Shown: in pieces, positions 23,898-31,602 of the stretch | Layout of the letters: every line of letters begins with the position of its first letter | Position numbering within the stretch: position 1 is the first letter of the stretch | Assembly: GCA_027490195.1 (NCBI GenBank) | Contig: JAIXYN010000061.1 | Location: forward strand, 95,184 to 159,183 | From: Verrucomicrobiaceae bacterium | GTDB taxonomy: Bacteria; Verrucomicrobiota; Verrucomicrobiia; Verrucomicrobiales; Verrucomicrobiaceae | Reading direction: 5' to 3' | Length of the DNA: 64,000 nucleotides | Made by a program: the position numbers and the translations under genes | The notes under the pieces: generated by a model | What the model was told of the DNA's origin: nothing | Seen by the model: the letters and a program-made list of their open reading frames with translations, nothing else | Databases searched by the model: none

Positions 23898-25379
23898 TTA
23901 CAGCTTGAGCGGAATGCTTTGCGGATAATGGAAGATGTTCTTGGGATCGACGGCACGTTTGACCTCCACCAAGCGTTCCAGGTTGCCACCGTAGTAGGCG
24001 CGCAAGTAGTTGTGCTGGGAGTTGTCGATGAAATTTTGGTAACACTGACGGGAGGTGTACTGGGCCATATCGTCGTGGAAGCGGGTGAGCCAGGCTTCAT
24101 TCGCGGCCAGCACCGCATCGCTGTCTGCGGGTTTCCAGTTCAGTTCCACACTTGTGACCATGCTGGCGTTTCGGTGCCAGTACGCGGTGTCTGTTGGGCG
24201 CACCTTGTTGACGGCTTCGCCAGCCAGGAACATTTTCCATGTCGCCTGATCGTGCGTGCCTGGCCAACTGCGCATGTGCTTGATGATCGCTCGGCTGCCT
24301 GCGGCACTGATGTCACCCAAAGCATAGCGTGATCGTTCGTGCGAAAACTCAGGCCGTCCATCCTCGCTGAGCTCTTTCTGGGCATCCCAATATGGCATAT
24401 GTTCAACCTTCTGCTTGGAAGGGGAGGCCAGGCGGAAAAGCGAACCTATCCGTTTTTCAAACTCATCTTTCGGTCCGACCAACTGGCCCAAAAGGTTGAT
24501 CGTAAGAACTCCAGGAGTCTTGGTATTGACCGAAAGTTTGCAGCCAAGGCGGTCGGGCATGGTCGGTAGCAGGTCGAGCGCGGCGGGGAGTATTTCGTCA
24601 ATTTTCTCAGTCCATGTGATGTCAAAAAAGGTCACGTATCCAACAGGAAAGGTCTGAAAGGTGAAGGATGTGTTGATTCCAAAGTTGCCACCGCCGCCGC
24701 CACGGCAGGCCCAGAAGAGCTCAGCATTTTCATGGGCATTGCAGCGCCGCGTTTCACCGTTGGCGAGCATGACATCAGTCTGGACGAGTTGATCAATCAG
24801 CAGGCCGTGCAGGCGCATGTTGAACCCAATCCCACCCCCAAGGACTAGGCCACCCACCCCCACCTCTTTGCAGCGGCCATGCGTGACGGATCGTTGCTTG
24901 GCCGGGAGATCGGCATAGAGAGTGGCATTGCGTGCCCCCGCTCCGACCATTGCTGTGCCTGTCGATTCATCGTAAACGAGCGAATCCTGCAGCGAGAGGT
25001 CGATCATGAGTCCCGGCGTGGTGGAATAGCCCGAGTAAGAGTGTCCTCCAGAGCGCGCCACTAACGGCAGCTTGTGTTCCTGTGCCCATTGCAGACTGAC
25101 GCGCACATCATCGGCATTTTTACAGCGGGCGATGCCAGCCGGCTTTTGGACTTTGGCATACCGCAAATTCCAGGTGGCGGCGATTTTGTTAAAATGACAG
25201 TCCCCAGGCCGGAGCAAAGGCCCATTGAGATGCTTAGCCAGTTCTTTCCAGGCTTTGGGGTCAACTCCAAGACTTGATTCAGGTGCTTTGCTGGCGCAAC
25301 CGCTCAGCCAGGGCAGCTGGGAAATGGCCAGGGCGGACGAATACTGGAGAAATTGACGTCTGCTTTGGGTAGTAGTCAT
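23898..25379 (-). CDS. Secreted FAD-linked oxidase, berberine-bridge-enzyme type with bicovalent flavin
   Basis: 493 residues. The N-terminus TTTQSRRQFLQYSSALAIS is a Tat signal that ends in WLSGC, a possible lipobox (Cys28), so the enzyme is probably exported folded and may be lipid-anchored. PCMH-type FAD domain: VARSGGHSYSGYS with His113 and HGRCKEVGVGGLVLGGGIG with Cys170, the two residues that bind 8-alpha and C6 of FAD in bicovalent oxidases. The BBE C-terminal motif YYGGNLERLVEVKRAVDPKNIFHYPQSIP closes the protein. Family members oxidise sugars or alkaloid-like substrates with O2; substrate unknown here. Confidence 0.92.
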   Translation of the reverse strand: MTTTQSRRQFLQYSSALAISQLPWLSGCASKAPESSLGVDPKAWKELAKHLNGPLLRPGDCHFNKIAATWNLRYAKVQKPAGIARCKNADDVRVSLQWAQEHKLPLVARSGGHSYSGYSTTPGLMIDLSLQDSLVYDESTGTAMVGAGARNATLYADLPAKQRSVTHGRCKEVGVGGLVLGGGIGFNMRLHGLLIDQLVQTDVMLANGETRRCNAHENAELFWACRGGGGGNFGINTSFTFQTFPVGYVTFFDITWTEKIDEILPAALDLLPTMPDRLGCKLSVNTKTPGVLTINLLGQLVGPKDEFEKRIGSLFRLASPSKQKVEHMPYWDAQKELSEDGRPEFSHERSRYALGDISAAGSRAIIKHMRSWPGTHDQATWKMFLAGEAVNKVRPTDTAYWHRNASMVTSVELNWKPADSDAVLAANEAWLTRFHDDMAQYTSRQCYQNFIDNSQHNYLRAYYGGNLERLVEVKRAVDPKNIFHYPQSIPLKL

Positions 25380-26097
25380 AAAAACTGACGTTGAGCTAAG
25401 TCATAATTTTATCAAGAAAAATCGAAAGCCTACGAATTATGATTATTCCATACACCTGAAGTTAGGAAGATGTCGCTTTCCTAATGCCTCCCTATCGGCA
25501 TCGAATAGCCATTTGTTTATCAGAATTATGCCAAAATATTTCTTTTATCTGTGCAGCGGTTCATGCATTCCGCTTTCGCAACCATTCAGAGGGTAGACGG
25601 CGGAATCCATGCTCAAAAGTAGATTTCGTCACCGATGAGACCTATTCGCGCACCATACGGCTGGGCGGCAACACGGGCTGGATCAAAGTGTCCAACACGC
25701 CGAAAAAAATGCCCTGAAGGTTGAGTTCACTCATTCGCTCACGCCCGTCCTGCCCGCATTGCTGGGCCGCGTGCGGCACAAGTTTGATCGTTCTGCGCGT
25801 CCCGGCTTCATTGCCGCCCATTTGCAGCAGGATGCCATGCTGAAAAAGAGCGTCATGCAAAATCCCGGACTGCGCGTGCCGGGCGCGTTCGATGGTGGAC
25901 TTGCCTGCGGCCAGCAAAACTTGGCCGCAGGCTTCCAGAAACACGGGGCAGAGCGTTTTGAACCACCCACCAAGAATCGCGCAGCCAGCACAAGGGACAG
26001 TCAGCTCTACTGGAAACCACTATGCCAAAATTGCGGTCATTCACGAGGACAGGTACCGTATCGGACGACAATATCGCAAATTCCGCAGGAGGGCATC
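25380..26097. other. 718-bp stretch without a supported gene, between the oxidase and AraC genes
   Basis: Bases 25380-25570 are AT-rich and contain TCATAATT (25401-25408) and AATTATGA (25435-25442), an 8-bp inverted repeat just upstream of the divergent FAD oxidase. This is a plausible promoter/operator region. From 25580 the composition returns to the local GC level and short frames are open on both strands (for example 25484-25717 plus, 25642-25944 minus), but none shows a recognisable domain or a good start. They could be remnants of a lost gene. AGGAGGG at 26087-26093 is the ribosome binding site of the AraC gene. Confidence 0.5.
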
Positions 26098-26952
26098 ATG
26101 GAAGCCGTGAAAACAAACCACGAACGCGCCATGAATAACAACACCACCACTCACACCTCCCCCCGCCAAAAATTCATCCTGAACCTCTCGGAGAGTGCGC
26201 TTTTTCAGCACTACCAGAAGGCCTTCCACACGCTGACCAGCCTGCCGCTGAGCCTGGAAGCCACCAAGGATGACTCCCCCATCGAAGGCATCATCACCCG
26301 CAAGGGCGTGGCCGGTGTGGTGGAAACACAGGTTCCGGTGCGCGTGGGAAAAAATACCATTGCCGTCATGCTCACCGGGGCCGTGCGCCTCCAGCCTGCC
26401 AATGCCGAAAACTTCGCCCCTGTGGCCAAAGCGCTGCTGGATGACGACCGCACCGCCGCAGAGATCCGTGCAGCTAGGGTTCACTTCGAACACGTGCCCG
26501 TCATGGAGCCCGCACGCTATGAGGCCGCTCTGGCCATCCTGCAGTCCTTTGCCCTCCAGCTGGGAGACAGCGCGCACCGCCTGCTGTTTGCCACCGCCAC
26601 GCATGAGCCCGAAGCCGTGCGCAATGCCAAGGTCTTCATCCACGACCATCTGGCAGAGCCGATGTCCCTCGAAGCCGTTGCCAGTGCGGTGAACGTCAGC
26701 CCCTTCCACTTCTGCAAGCTCTTCAAGCGATCCACCGGCCTGACCTTCACGGACTTCGTGAACCGCGCCCGCGTGGAAAAGGCCAAGCGCATGCTCATGA
26801 AGCCCGCCGCCCGCATCACCGAAGTGGCCTACGACGTGGGCTTCCAGAGCCTTTCCCATTTCAACCGCAGCTTCCGCCGCATCGCCGATGAATCCCCCAC
26901 GGAATTCCGCAGCCGCATGAAGCACGGTGGCCCGGCCCTCTTGGCCGCGTAA
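26098..26952 (+). CDS. AraC-family transcriptional regulator with PocR-like sensor region
   Basis: 284 residues from ATG 26098, chosen because AGGAGGG lies 4 nt upstream; the frame extends back to 25759 without similarity. The N-terminal ~150 residues (LSESALFQHYQKAFHTLTSLPLSL) resemble the PocR ligand-binding domain seen on verrucomicrobial AraC regulators, but lack its cysteine cluster; this assignment is tentative. The C-terminal ~100 residues are a double helix-turn-helix of AraC type: LEAVASAVNVSPFHFCKLFKRSTGLTF and ITEVAYDVGFQSLSHFNRSFRRI. Target genes are unknown; the Gfo/Idh/MocA gene downstream is in the same direction but separated by a terminator-like hairpin. Confidence 0.88.
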   Translation: MEAVKTNHERAMNNNTTTHTSPRQKFILNLSESALFQHYQKAFHTLTSLPLSLEATKDDSPIEGIITRKGVAGVVETQVPVRVGKNTIAVMLTGAVRLQPANAENFAPVAKALLDDDRTAAEIRAARVHFEHVPVMEPARYEAALAILQSFALQLGDSAHRLLFATATHEPEAVRNAKVFIHDHLAEPMSLEAVASAVNVSPFHFCKLFKRSTGLTFTDFVNRARVEKAKRMLMKPAARITEVAYDVGFQSLSHFNRSFRRIADESPTEFRSRMKHGGPALLAA

Positions 26953-26998
26953 ACTTTGTCGCCATGCGCACCGCACTGCGGTGTTTCGACGACATAAG

Positions 26999-27048
26999 CC
27001 CCGGAGAGGACGCCTGAGCGCGTTGGGCCATCCTTTCCGGGGTTTTTT
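26999..27048 (+). terminator. Intrinsic terminator after the AraC gene
   Basis: CCCCGGAGAGGA (26999-27010) pairs with TCCTTTCCGGGG (27031-27042), one G-U pair, closed by a 20-nt GC-rich loop and followed by six T. A smaller hairpin, CACCGC-ACT-GCGGTG, precedes it at about 26968-26982. Confidence 0.8.
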
Positions 27049-27182
27049 GTGCCCGCATTCCGTGCTTTGAATCGGCCCCCTGTCCCACCCTCCCAGCGCA
27101 GATGCACTTGACCCCCCGCCCCCTCTGCGCACACTCGCCTTCCCTTTTCTCACCCACACTAAACTTCAGCACAGCTATCCCT

Positions 27183-28409
27183 ATGAACCGGAAAATTCGT
27201 TACGGCATGATCGGCGGCGGGCGCGGCGCCTTCATTGGCGGCGTCCACCGCATCGCAGCATCGATCGATCAGCAGATTGAACTCGTCTGCGGCGCTTTTT
27301 CTTCCGACCCCCAGCGCTCCAAAGACAGCGGTGCGGACTTCTTCCTGCCAGCCGAGCGCTGCTACGCCAACTACGAGGAAATGATCCGCACCGAGGCCGC
27401 GCTGCCTGCGGACAAGCGCATGGACTTCGTCTCCATCGTCACGCCAAACCACCTGCACTTCCCCGCCGCCAAAGCCGCGCTGGAGGCCGGCTTTCATGTG
27501 CTCTCTGATAAGCCCGCCACCTTCAACCTCGCGCAGGCCAAGGAACTGGCGGAAATCGTCAAGACCACCGGCAAGCTCTACGGCGTCACCTACAACTACA
27601 CCGGCTACCCGCTCATGCGTCAGGCCCGGCAGATGATCGAAGAAGGCAAGCTCGGCGAGATCCGCAAAGTCGTCGTCGAGTACCCGCAGGGCTGGCTGGC
27701 CACCATGCTGGAAAACACCGGGCAGAAGCAGGCCTCCTGGCGCGTGGACCCCGCCATCTGCGGCGCCGCCGGCTGCATGGGAGACATCGGCACGCACGCC
27801 ATCAACCTCGCCGAATACGTCACCGGTTTGCACATCAAGGAACTCGCCGCCGACCTCACCATCTTCCTGGCCAAGGAAGGCCGCCGTCTAGAGGACGATG
27901 GCAACGTGCTGCTGCGCTTCACCAACGGTGCCAAGGGCGTGCTCCACTCCAGCCAGATCAGCATCGGCTGTGAAAACAACCTCAGCCTCCGCGTCTATGG
28001 CTCACTGGGTGGCATCGAGTGGTCGCAGCTCGATCCAAACACGATGATCGTCACCTCCTTGGATAAGCCGAAGCAGATCTACCGCACCAGCATGGGTTAC
28101 CTCGGCAGCGCTGCCGCCGCATGCTCACGCACTCCATCTGGCCATCCCGAAGGCTACCTGGAAGGCTTCGCGAACATCTACAAAAACTTCTCCAACCACG
28201 TCCGTGCCGTCAACGCCGGCACGCAGCCCAACCCGCTGGACATGGACTACCCGACCATCGAAGAAGGTGTGGCAGGCATGGCCTTCATCGAAGCCGTCGT
28301 CGCCTCCTCCGCCAATAATGCAGCGTGGACCCCGCTGGACTACACGCCCACGACCCGCGCGAAGTATGGCGATGCCACACTGAGCAGTGACCGCGGTGGG
28401 CTGGCGTAA
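27183..28409 (+). CDS. Gfo/Idh/MocA family oxidoreductase
   Basis: 408 residues from ATG 27183; the frame is open 27 codons further up through a C-rich leader. The N-terminal Rossmann fold starts IRYGMIGGGRGAFIGGVHR and includes VSIVTPNHLHFPAAKAALEAGFHVLSDKPATFN, where the family EKP motif is DKP. The C-terminal alpha/beta domain contains WRVDPAICGAAGCMGDIGTHAINLAEYVTG, where GDIGTH..N carries the catalytic His. These enzymes oxidise or reduce sugars and cyclitols with NAD(P). A strong intrinsic terminator follows 21 bp after the stop. Confidence 0.93.
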   Translation: MNRKIRYGMIGGGRGAFIGGVHRIAASIDQQIELVCGAFSSDPQRSKDSGADFFLPAERCYANYEEMIRTEAALPADKRMDFVSIVTPNHLHFPAAKAALEAGFHVLSDKPATFNLAQAKELAEIVKTTGKLYGVTYNYTGYPLMRQARQMIEEGKLGEIRKVVVEYPQGWLATMLENTGQKQASWRVDPAICGAAGCMGDIGTHAINLAEYVTGLHIKELAADLTIFLAKEGRRLEDDGNVLLRFTNGAKGVLHSSQISIGCENNLSLRVYGSLGGIEWSQLDPNTMIVTSLDKPKQIYRTSMGYLGSAAAACSRTPSGHPEGYLEGFANIYKNFSNHVRAVNAGTQPNPLDMDYPTIEEGVAGMAFIEAVVASSANNAAWTPLDYTPTTRAKYGDATLSSDRGGLA

Positions 28410-28430
28410 GAGATGAAGTAGAATCTTGGA

Positions 28431-28462
28431 GCGATGCCAGCAGGTGCTGGCATCGCTTTTTT
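28431..28462 (+). terminator. Intrinsic terminator after the Gfo/Idh/MocA gene
   Basis: GCGATGCCAGCA and TGCTGGCATCGC are perfect complements around a GG turn (effective 4-nt loop), followed by six T at 28457-28462. Confidence 0.92.
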
Positions 28463-28493
28463 GCACCCTCATTTCAGCATGCTGCTGTGAAAA

Positions 28494-28898
28494 TCATCCT
28501 TTCACTGGAGGATATGGTTCAGACATCAGCTTCACTTTTCTAATCTGATAGTCAAAGAAATCCATGGGCTCAGGGTGCTCTGCGGATGACAATTGCACGG
28601 TCAGTCGTGCTCCTCCTTTGTTCTCACCTACGATGACACCTTCCATCCCTGAATGCGGTCCCATGCTCACGCGCACCTTATCGCTGATTCTGCAGCGGTC
28701 CCGCTGGCCGATGTACCGAGTCCAAAAGAAAAGCCCGACCAATGGTGCCAGCATTGCCGTCGCGAAGATCCAGTTTCCCAAGGCCAAATTCAAAACAGCC
28801 GCCACGATGTAGGCTAGGAGCAGCATCTCAATTAATCCCGACGGGGCAAAGCCCGCAGATTTCCGATGCCGTGGCGGAAGAGACGTCAGCTTGTTCAT
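28494..28898 (-). CDS. Small membrane protein with KOW-like segment
   Basis: 134 residues. Two hydrophobic helices (about 23-42 and 44-62, IEMLLLAYIVAAVLNLAL, IFATAMLAPLVGLFFW) are followed by a soluble region: ISDKVRVSMGPHSGMEGVIVGENKGGARLTVQL. The latter matches the KOW pattern of NusG and ribosomal L24-type proteins (VRV..GPHSGMEGVI). It would face the cytoplasm if both helices span. I know no named family with this layout; function unknown. It lies downstream of the second Gfo/Idh/MocA gene but beyond that gene's terminator. Confidence 0.65.
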   Translation of the reverse strand: MNKLTSLPPRHRKSAGFAPSGLIEMLLLAYIVAAVLNLALGNWIFATAMLAPLVGLFFWTRYIGQRDRCRISDKVRVSMGPHSGMEGVIVGENKGGARLTVQLSSAEHPEPMDFFDYQIRKVKLMSEPYPPVKG

Positions 28899-28912
28899 GA
28901 CTCAGATCCTCT

Positions 28913-28954
28913 CAAAATAAAACGGGGAGAACAAGCCTGCTCTCATTCTCCCCG
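28913..28954 (-). terminator. Intrinsic terminator after the second Gfo/Idh/MocA gene
   Basis: On the minus strand CGGGGAGAA (28954-28946) pairs with TTCTCCCCG (28931-28923) around a 14-nt loop and is followed by TTTTATTTT (28922-28914). It lies 22 bp past the stop codon at 28977. Confidence 0.9.
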
Positions 28955-28976
28955 CTTCGACAAATCACTCAGTCAC

Positions 28977-30059
28977 TCAAATCGACACTGGCTTTTTCGT
29001 CTTCGCAGAGGCGTAGATCGCATCAATCACCTGCATCAGACGCAGGGCTTGCTCGGGGGTGTTCAGGGCGGTGGCTTTGCCTTCGATGGCTTCGATGAAG
29101 TTCGCGGCTGAGCCGATGCGCCCCATGTCTTCACAGGCTGGGGTGACGATGCTGCGGTTCACACTGTTGCCGTTTTCCTGCACGTAGAGCTCACAGGTGT
29201 CTATAGCGGTATTGTCCAGACCGTCGATGCCGAAGAGGCGCTCCACCTTGCCACCGGCCTTGGTGCCCTGGAAGACCACGGAGACTTCCTCGCGCTTGAC
29301 CATCTCGGCCCAGGAGACCTGGAGGCTGAGTACCTGCCCAGTCTTGAAGGTCACGAAACCGTGTGCGGCGTTTTCAACATCCGTCGTGCCACCCACTCGG
29401 TCAGGGATGCCCCAGGGGCCTTTGAACTGCTTGTCCTGGATGAAGTCAGAAAAGGTCTGGCCGAGCACGTGCGCAGGCTCAGGATAGCCCATGAAGTACA
29501 TGGCCAGATCGACCATGTGCAGCAGGTCGATGAGCGGTCCGCCACCGGAGAGATCCTTCGTGGTGAACCAACCGCCGAAGCCGGGGATGCCGGTGCGGCG
29601 GATCCACTTGGCCTGCGCGGAATTGATCTTCCCCACGACGCCGTCGTTGATGTATTTCATCATCGCCTGGGACTCAGGGCGCGCGCGGTTGTTGAAGTTG
29701 AAGAGCACCTTCTTGCCGGCCTTCTTGGCGGCGACGATGATTTCCTTCACCTCCTTTGCGTTCAGCGCCGGCGGCTTTTCGGAGAAGACGTGCTTGCCAG
29801 CCTTGAGGCACTGGATCGTAAGCGGCTTGTGAAACTTGTTCGGAACGATGACGCTCACCGCTTTGATCTCCGGACTGCCCTTCAGCATGGCTTCCACGGA
29901 CTCATACGACTTAGCAATGCCGTACTTCTCCGCCGCCTTGGCTGCTGCTCCGGGAGCCGCATCGGCCACGGCCACGATCTCCGCGCCCGCCTGGCGGAAC
30001 CCCGCCGCGTGATACTGCAACATGCCGCCTGCTCCGATGACTCCGACTTTGATGGCCAT
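28977..30059 (-). CDS. Gfo/Idh/MocA family oxidoreductase (second)
   Basis: 360 residues from the Met at 30059 (MAIKVGVIGAGGMLQYHAAG); the frame is open far upstream, but that extension is antisense to the GNAT gene. Rossmann domain GVIGAGG, VIVPNKFHKPLTIQCLKAGKHVFSEKPPAL with the canonical EKP, and C-terminal GGGPLIDLLHMVDLAMYFMG (D..H catalytic pair). WIRRTGIPGFGGWFTTK is the substrate-side loop typical of verrucomicrobial paralogues. It is divergent from the GNAT gene; a dispersed-repeat-like sequence lies between them. Confidence 0.93.
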   Translation of the reverse strand: MAIKVGVIGAGGMLQYHAAGFRQAGAEIVAVADAAPGAAAKAAEKYGIAKSYESVEAMLKGSPEIKAVSVIVPNKFHKPLTIQCLKAGKHVFSEKPPALNAKEVKEIIVAAKKAGKKVLFNFNNRARPESQAMMKYINDGVVGKINSAQAKWIRRTGIPGFGGWFTTKDLSGGGPLIDLLHMVDLAMYFMGYPEPAHVLGQTFSDFIQDKQFKGPWGIPDRVGGTTDVENAAHGFVTFKTGQVLSLQVSWAEMVKREEVSVVFQGTKAGGKVERLFGIDGLDNTAIDTCELYVQENGNSVNRSIVTPACEDMGRIGSAANFIEAIEGKATALNTPEQALRLMQVIDAIYASAKTKKPVSI

Positions 30060-30172
30060 AATAAATGTGTTCGTTAAGTGGTTGGTGAATTTTACCTGAG
30101 GGCCGCGAGAATGCAGATTCCCCGCCCCAGAGTCAAGATTTGAAAACAGAGCCCGGAGGCACCACGACCCCG

Positions 30173-30205
30173 CATTCGTCATTCGGATTTCGACATTCGT
30201 CATTT
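30173..30205. repeat. Short dispersed-repeat motif (CATTCGTCATT units)
   Basis: CATTCGTCATTCGG then ATTTCGACATTCGTCATTT: two copies of CATTCGTCATT separated by CGGATTTCGA. A related form in the opposite orientation (AATGTCGAATGAC .. AGAATGACGAAG) occurs at 32976-33006. Such AT/CG-phased units recur in intergenic DNA of some Verrucomicrobia and Planctomycetes (from memory, not checked). Confidence 0.5.
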
Positions 30206-30245
30206 GCGCGCTCCCTTTCCACCAGCTGCACACCACCTCGCCCTC

Positions 30246-30737
30246 ATGTCCGCCACTCTCCGCCCCGCCACGCTCGCCGACCTCCCGGCCATCAACGCCA
30301 TTTACAACCACTACGTGGAGCACAGCACCTGCACCTATCAAACCGTGCCCAGCACTGCCCAGGAACGGCGGGACTGGTTTGACGCGCACGGCCCGGAGCA
30401 TCCGGTAATCGTGGCCGAGGAGGGTGGAATCGTCATCGGCTGGGGCTCGCTCAGCCGCTTTCATCCGCGCCAGGCCTACTGCCACAGCGTGGAGGACTCG
30501 GTGTATCTGCACCATGAACATCAAGGCAAAGGCCTTGGCACCCTTCTTCTCGGCGAACTCCTCGCGCTCGCCAAAAAAATCGGCCATCACACCGTCCTCG
30601 GCGGCATCGATGCCGATCAGGCCGGCAGCATCGCCCTGCACGCCAAATTTGGCTTCATCAAAGTCTCCCACCTGAAGGAAGTGGGGCACAAACATGGGCG
30701 CTGGCTCGACGTGCTGTGGATGCAGAAGATGCTGTAA
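30246..30737 (+). CDS. GNAT-family N-acetyltransferase, phosphinothricin-acetyltransferase-like
   Basis: 163 residues from ATG 30246; earlier in-frame starts lie in the repeat-bearing upstream region. Motifs: LRPATLADLPAINAIYNHYVEHSTCTYQTVP (N-terminal PAT-type), VYLHHEHQGKGLGTLLLGELLALA (acetyl-CoA binding, HQGKGLGTLL), and GGIDADQAGSIALHAKFGFIKVSHLKEVGHKHGRWLDVLWMQ. Close relatives acetylate phosphinothricin, methionine sulfone or sulfoximine; the real substrate is not known. Confidence 0.9.
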   Translation: MSATLRPATLADLPAINAIYNHYVEHSTCTYQTVPSTAQERRDWFDAHGPEHPVIVAEEGGIVIGWGSLSRFHPRQAYCHSVEDSVYLHHEHQGKGLGTLLLGELLALAKKIGHHTVLGGIDADQAGSIALHAKFGFIKVSHLKEVGHKHGRWLDVLWMQKML

Positions 30738-30746
30738 AAAAGTTGC

Positions 30747-30780
30747 CCAGTTGCGCAGCAACTGGAGCCTTCCCAGGCTC
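30747..30780. terminator. Two adjacent hairpins after the GNAT gene
   Basis: CCAGTTGC-GCA-GCAACTGG (30747-30765) is an 8-bp perfect stem; GAGCCT-TCCC-AGGCTC (30765-30780) is a 6-bp stem touching it. There is no T-run on the plus strand; on the minus strand six T follow the first stem after 5 nt (30740-30735). Direction of any termination is uncertain. Confidence 0.4.
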
Positions 30781-30815
30781 TTGCGCAGCCGGTGGCGCTC
30801 GATTAATCTGCACTC

Positions 30816-31145
30816 GTGATCCACTCGCCACCAACAACGCTCGATCTGCCTTCGCTCAGCGCAGCAGTTCATCCCGTCTGCGAACGCCACGCCGTCGCAC
30901 GAATGGAGTTGTTCGGCTCGCGCGCCAGCGGTCGGGCGCACGATGGGAGCGACTACGATTTCCTTGTCGAATTTCTGCCACAGGCGAATGCTGGCCTGCT
31001 AGAAATGGTGGGCCTGAAGGAAGACCTCGAACAGCAGCTCGGACATCGCGTCGATCTCCTCAGTCGCGCCGCCGTGGAACGCGGCCGCAATCCATTCCGC
31101 CGCCGCTCCATCCTTTCAGCGCCCCTCACCGTTTATGCTCAGTGA
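30816..31145 (+). CDS. mntA: MntA-type nucleotidyltransferase (HepT/MntA antitoxin)
   Basis: 109 residues from a GTG start at 30816. The pol-beta nucleotidyltransferase signature is complete: LFGSRASGRAHDGSDYDFLVEF with Gly34-Ser35 and the acidic pair Asp46/Asp48. MntA antitoxins neutralise HepT RNases by AMPylation. The stop codon overlaps the start of the HepT gene by 11 bp, the usual coupled layout. The antitoxin frame is intact although its toxin partner is broken, which is the tolerated direction of decay. Confidence 0.85.
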   Translation: MIHSPPTTLDLPSLSAAVHPVCERHAVARMELFGSRASGRAHDGSDYDFLVEFLPQANAGLLEMVGLKEDLEQQLGHRVDLLSRAAVERGRNPFRRRSILSAPLTVYAQ

Positions 31146-31496
31146 CAAACAACACGGCCTGCTGCGGGACATCCTCGACTCTGCGGCCATGTCCGTAGCT
31201 ATCTCAATGGCGTATCGGAAGCAGCGTTCATGTCGAACTCCGAGAAGCAGGATGCCGTTCTGCGCCGATTTGAAATCATTGGTGAAGCATCCAGCCGCCT
31301 CGCCCCAGAAACACAGGCGCTGTTCCCCGGCCTGCCCTTCCGGCAGATGCGCGGCATACGAAACATCATTGCCCACGATTACGGGGATGTGGACCTCGAT
31401 CAAGTCTGACGCACCGCCTCAGGCAGCGATCTGACGACTCTAATCACTGTACTGCAGTCCTTCTTCGAGAGTGCCGAAGGGGCCTGTGAAATCTGA
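31135..31496 (+). pseudogene. hepT: Broken HepT (DUF86) toxin gene: frameshift plus nonsense codon
   Basis: From ATG 31135 the frame begins MLSDKQHGLLRDILDSA. Then similarity continues only in the other frame from about 31188: HVRSYLNGVSEAAF, FEIIGEASSRLAPE, and IRNIIAHDYGDVDLDQV, which includes the HepT RNase motif RNxxAHxY. That frame meets TGA at 31407-31409 where a Trp codon is expected, then resumes RTASGSDLTTLITVLQSFFESAEGACEI to the stop at 31494-31496. One missing base near 31186-31188 plus one TGG-to-TGA change explain both lesions. The unshifted frame reads unrelated residues to 31434. A sequencing error could explain the frameshift but is unlikely to explain both. Confidence 0.88.
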
Positions 31497-31602
31497 GACA
31501 ATCTGAAGTAGCCACGATTGCGAAAACAAGAGCGGCACTCCGCATTCTTGACCTTTTCCAAGCAAGCCGCTAGAACGGACCCGAAGCCAACGTCTTCACG
31601 CC

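Noticed and set aside
25642..25944. 100-codon minus-strand frame in the oxidase-AraC gap
   Set aside because: No recognisable domain, no ribosome binding site, and overlapping open frames on the other strand; kept only as a possible gene remnant.
30060..30941. Upstream extension of the second Gfo/Idh/MocA frame (to 654 codons)
   Set aside because: Antisense to the GNAT gene and without similarity; a normal family start (MAIKVGVIGAGG) exists at 30059.
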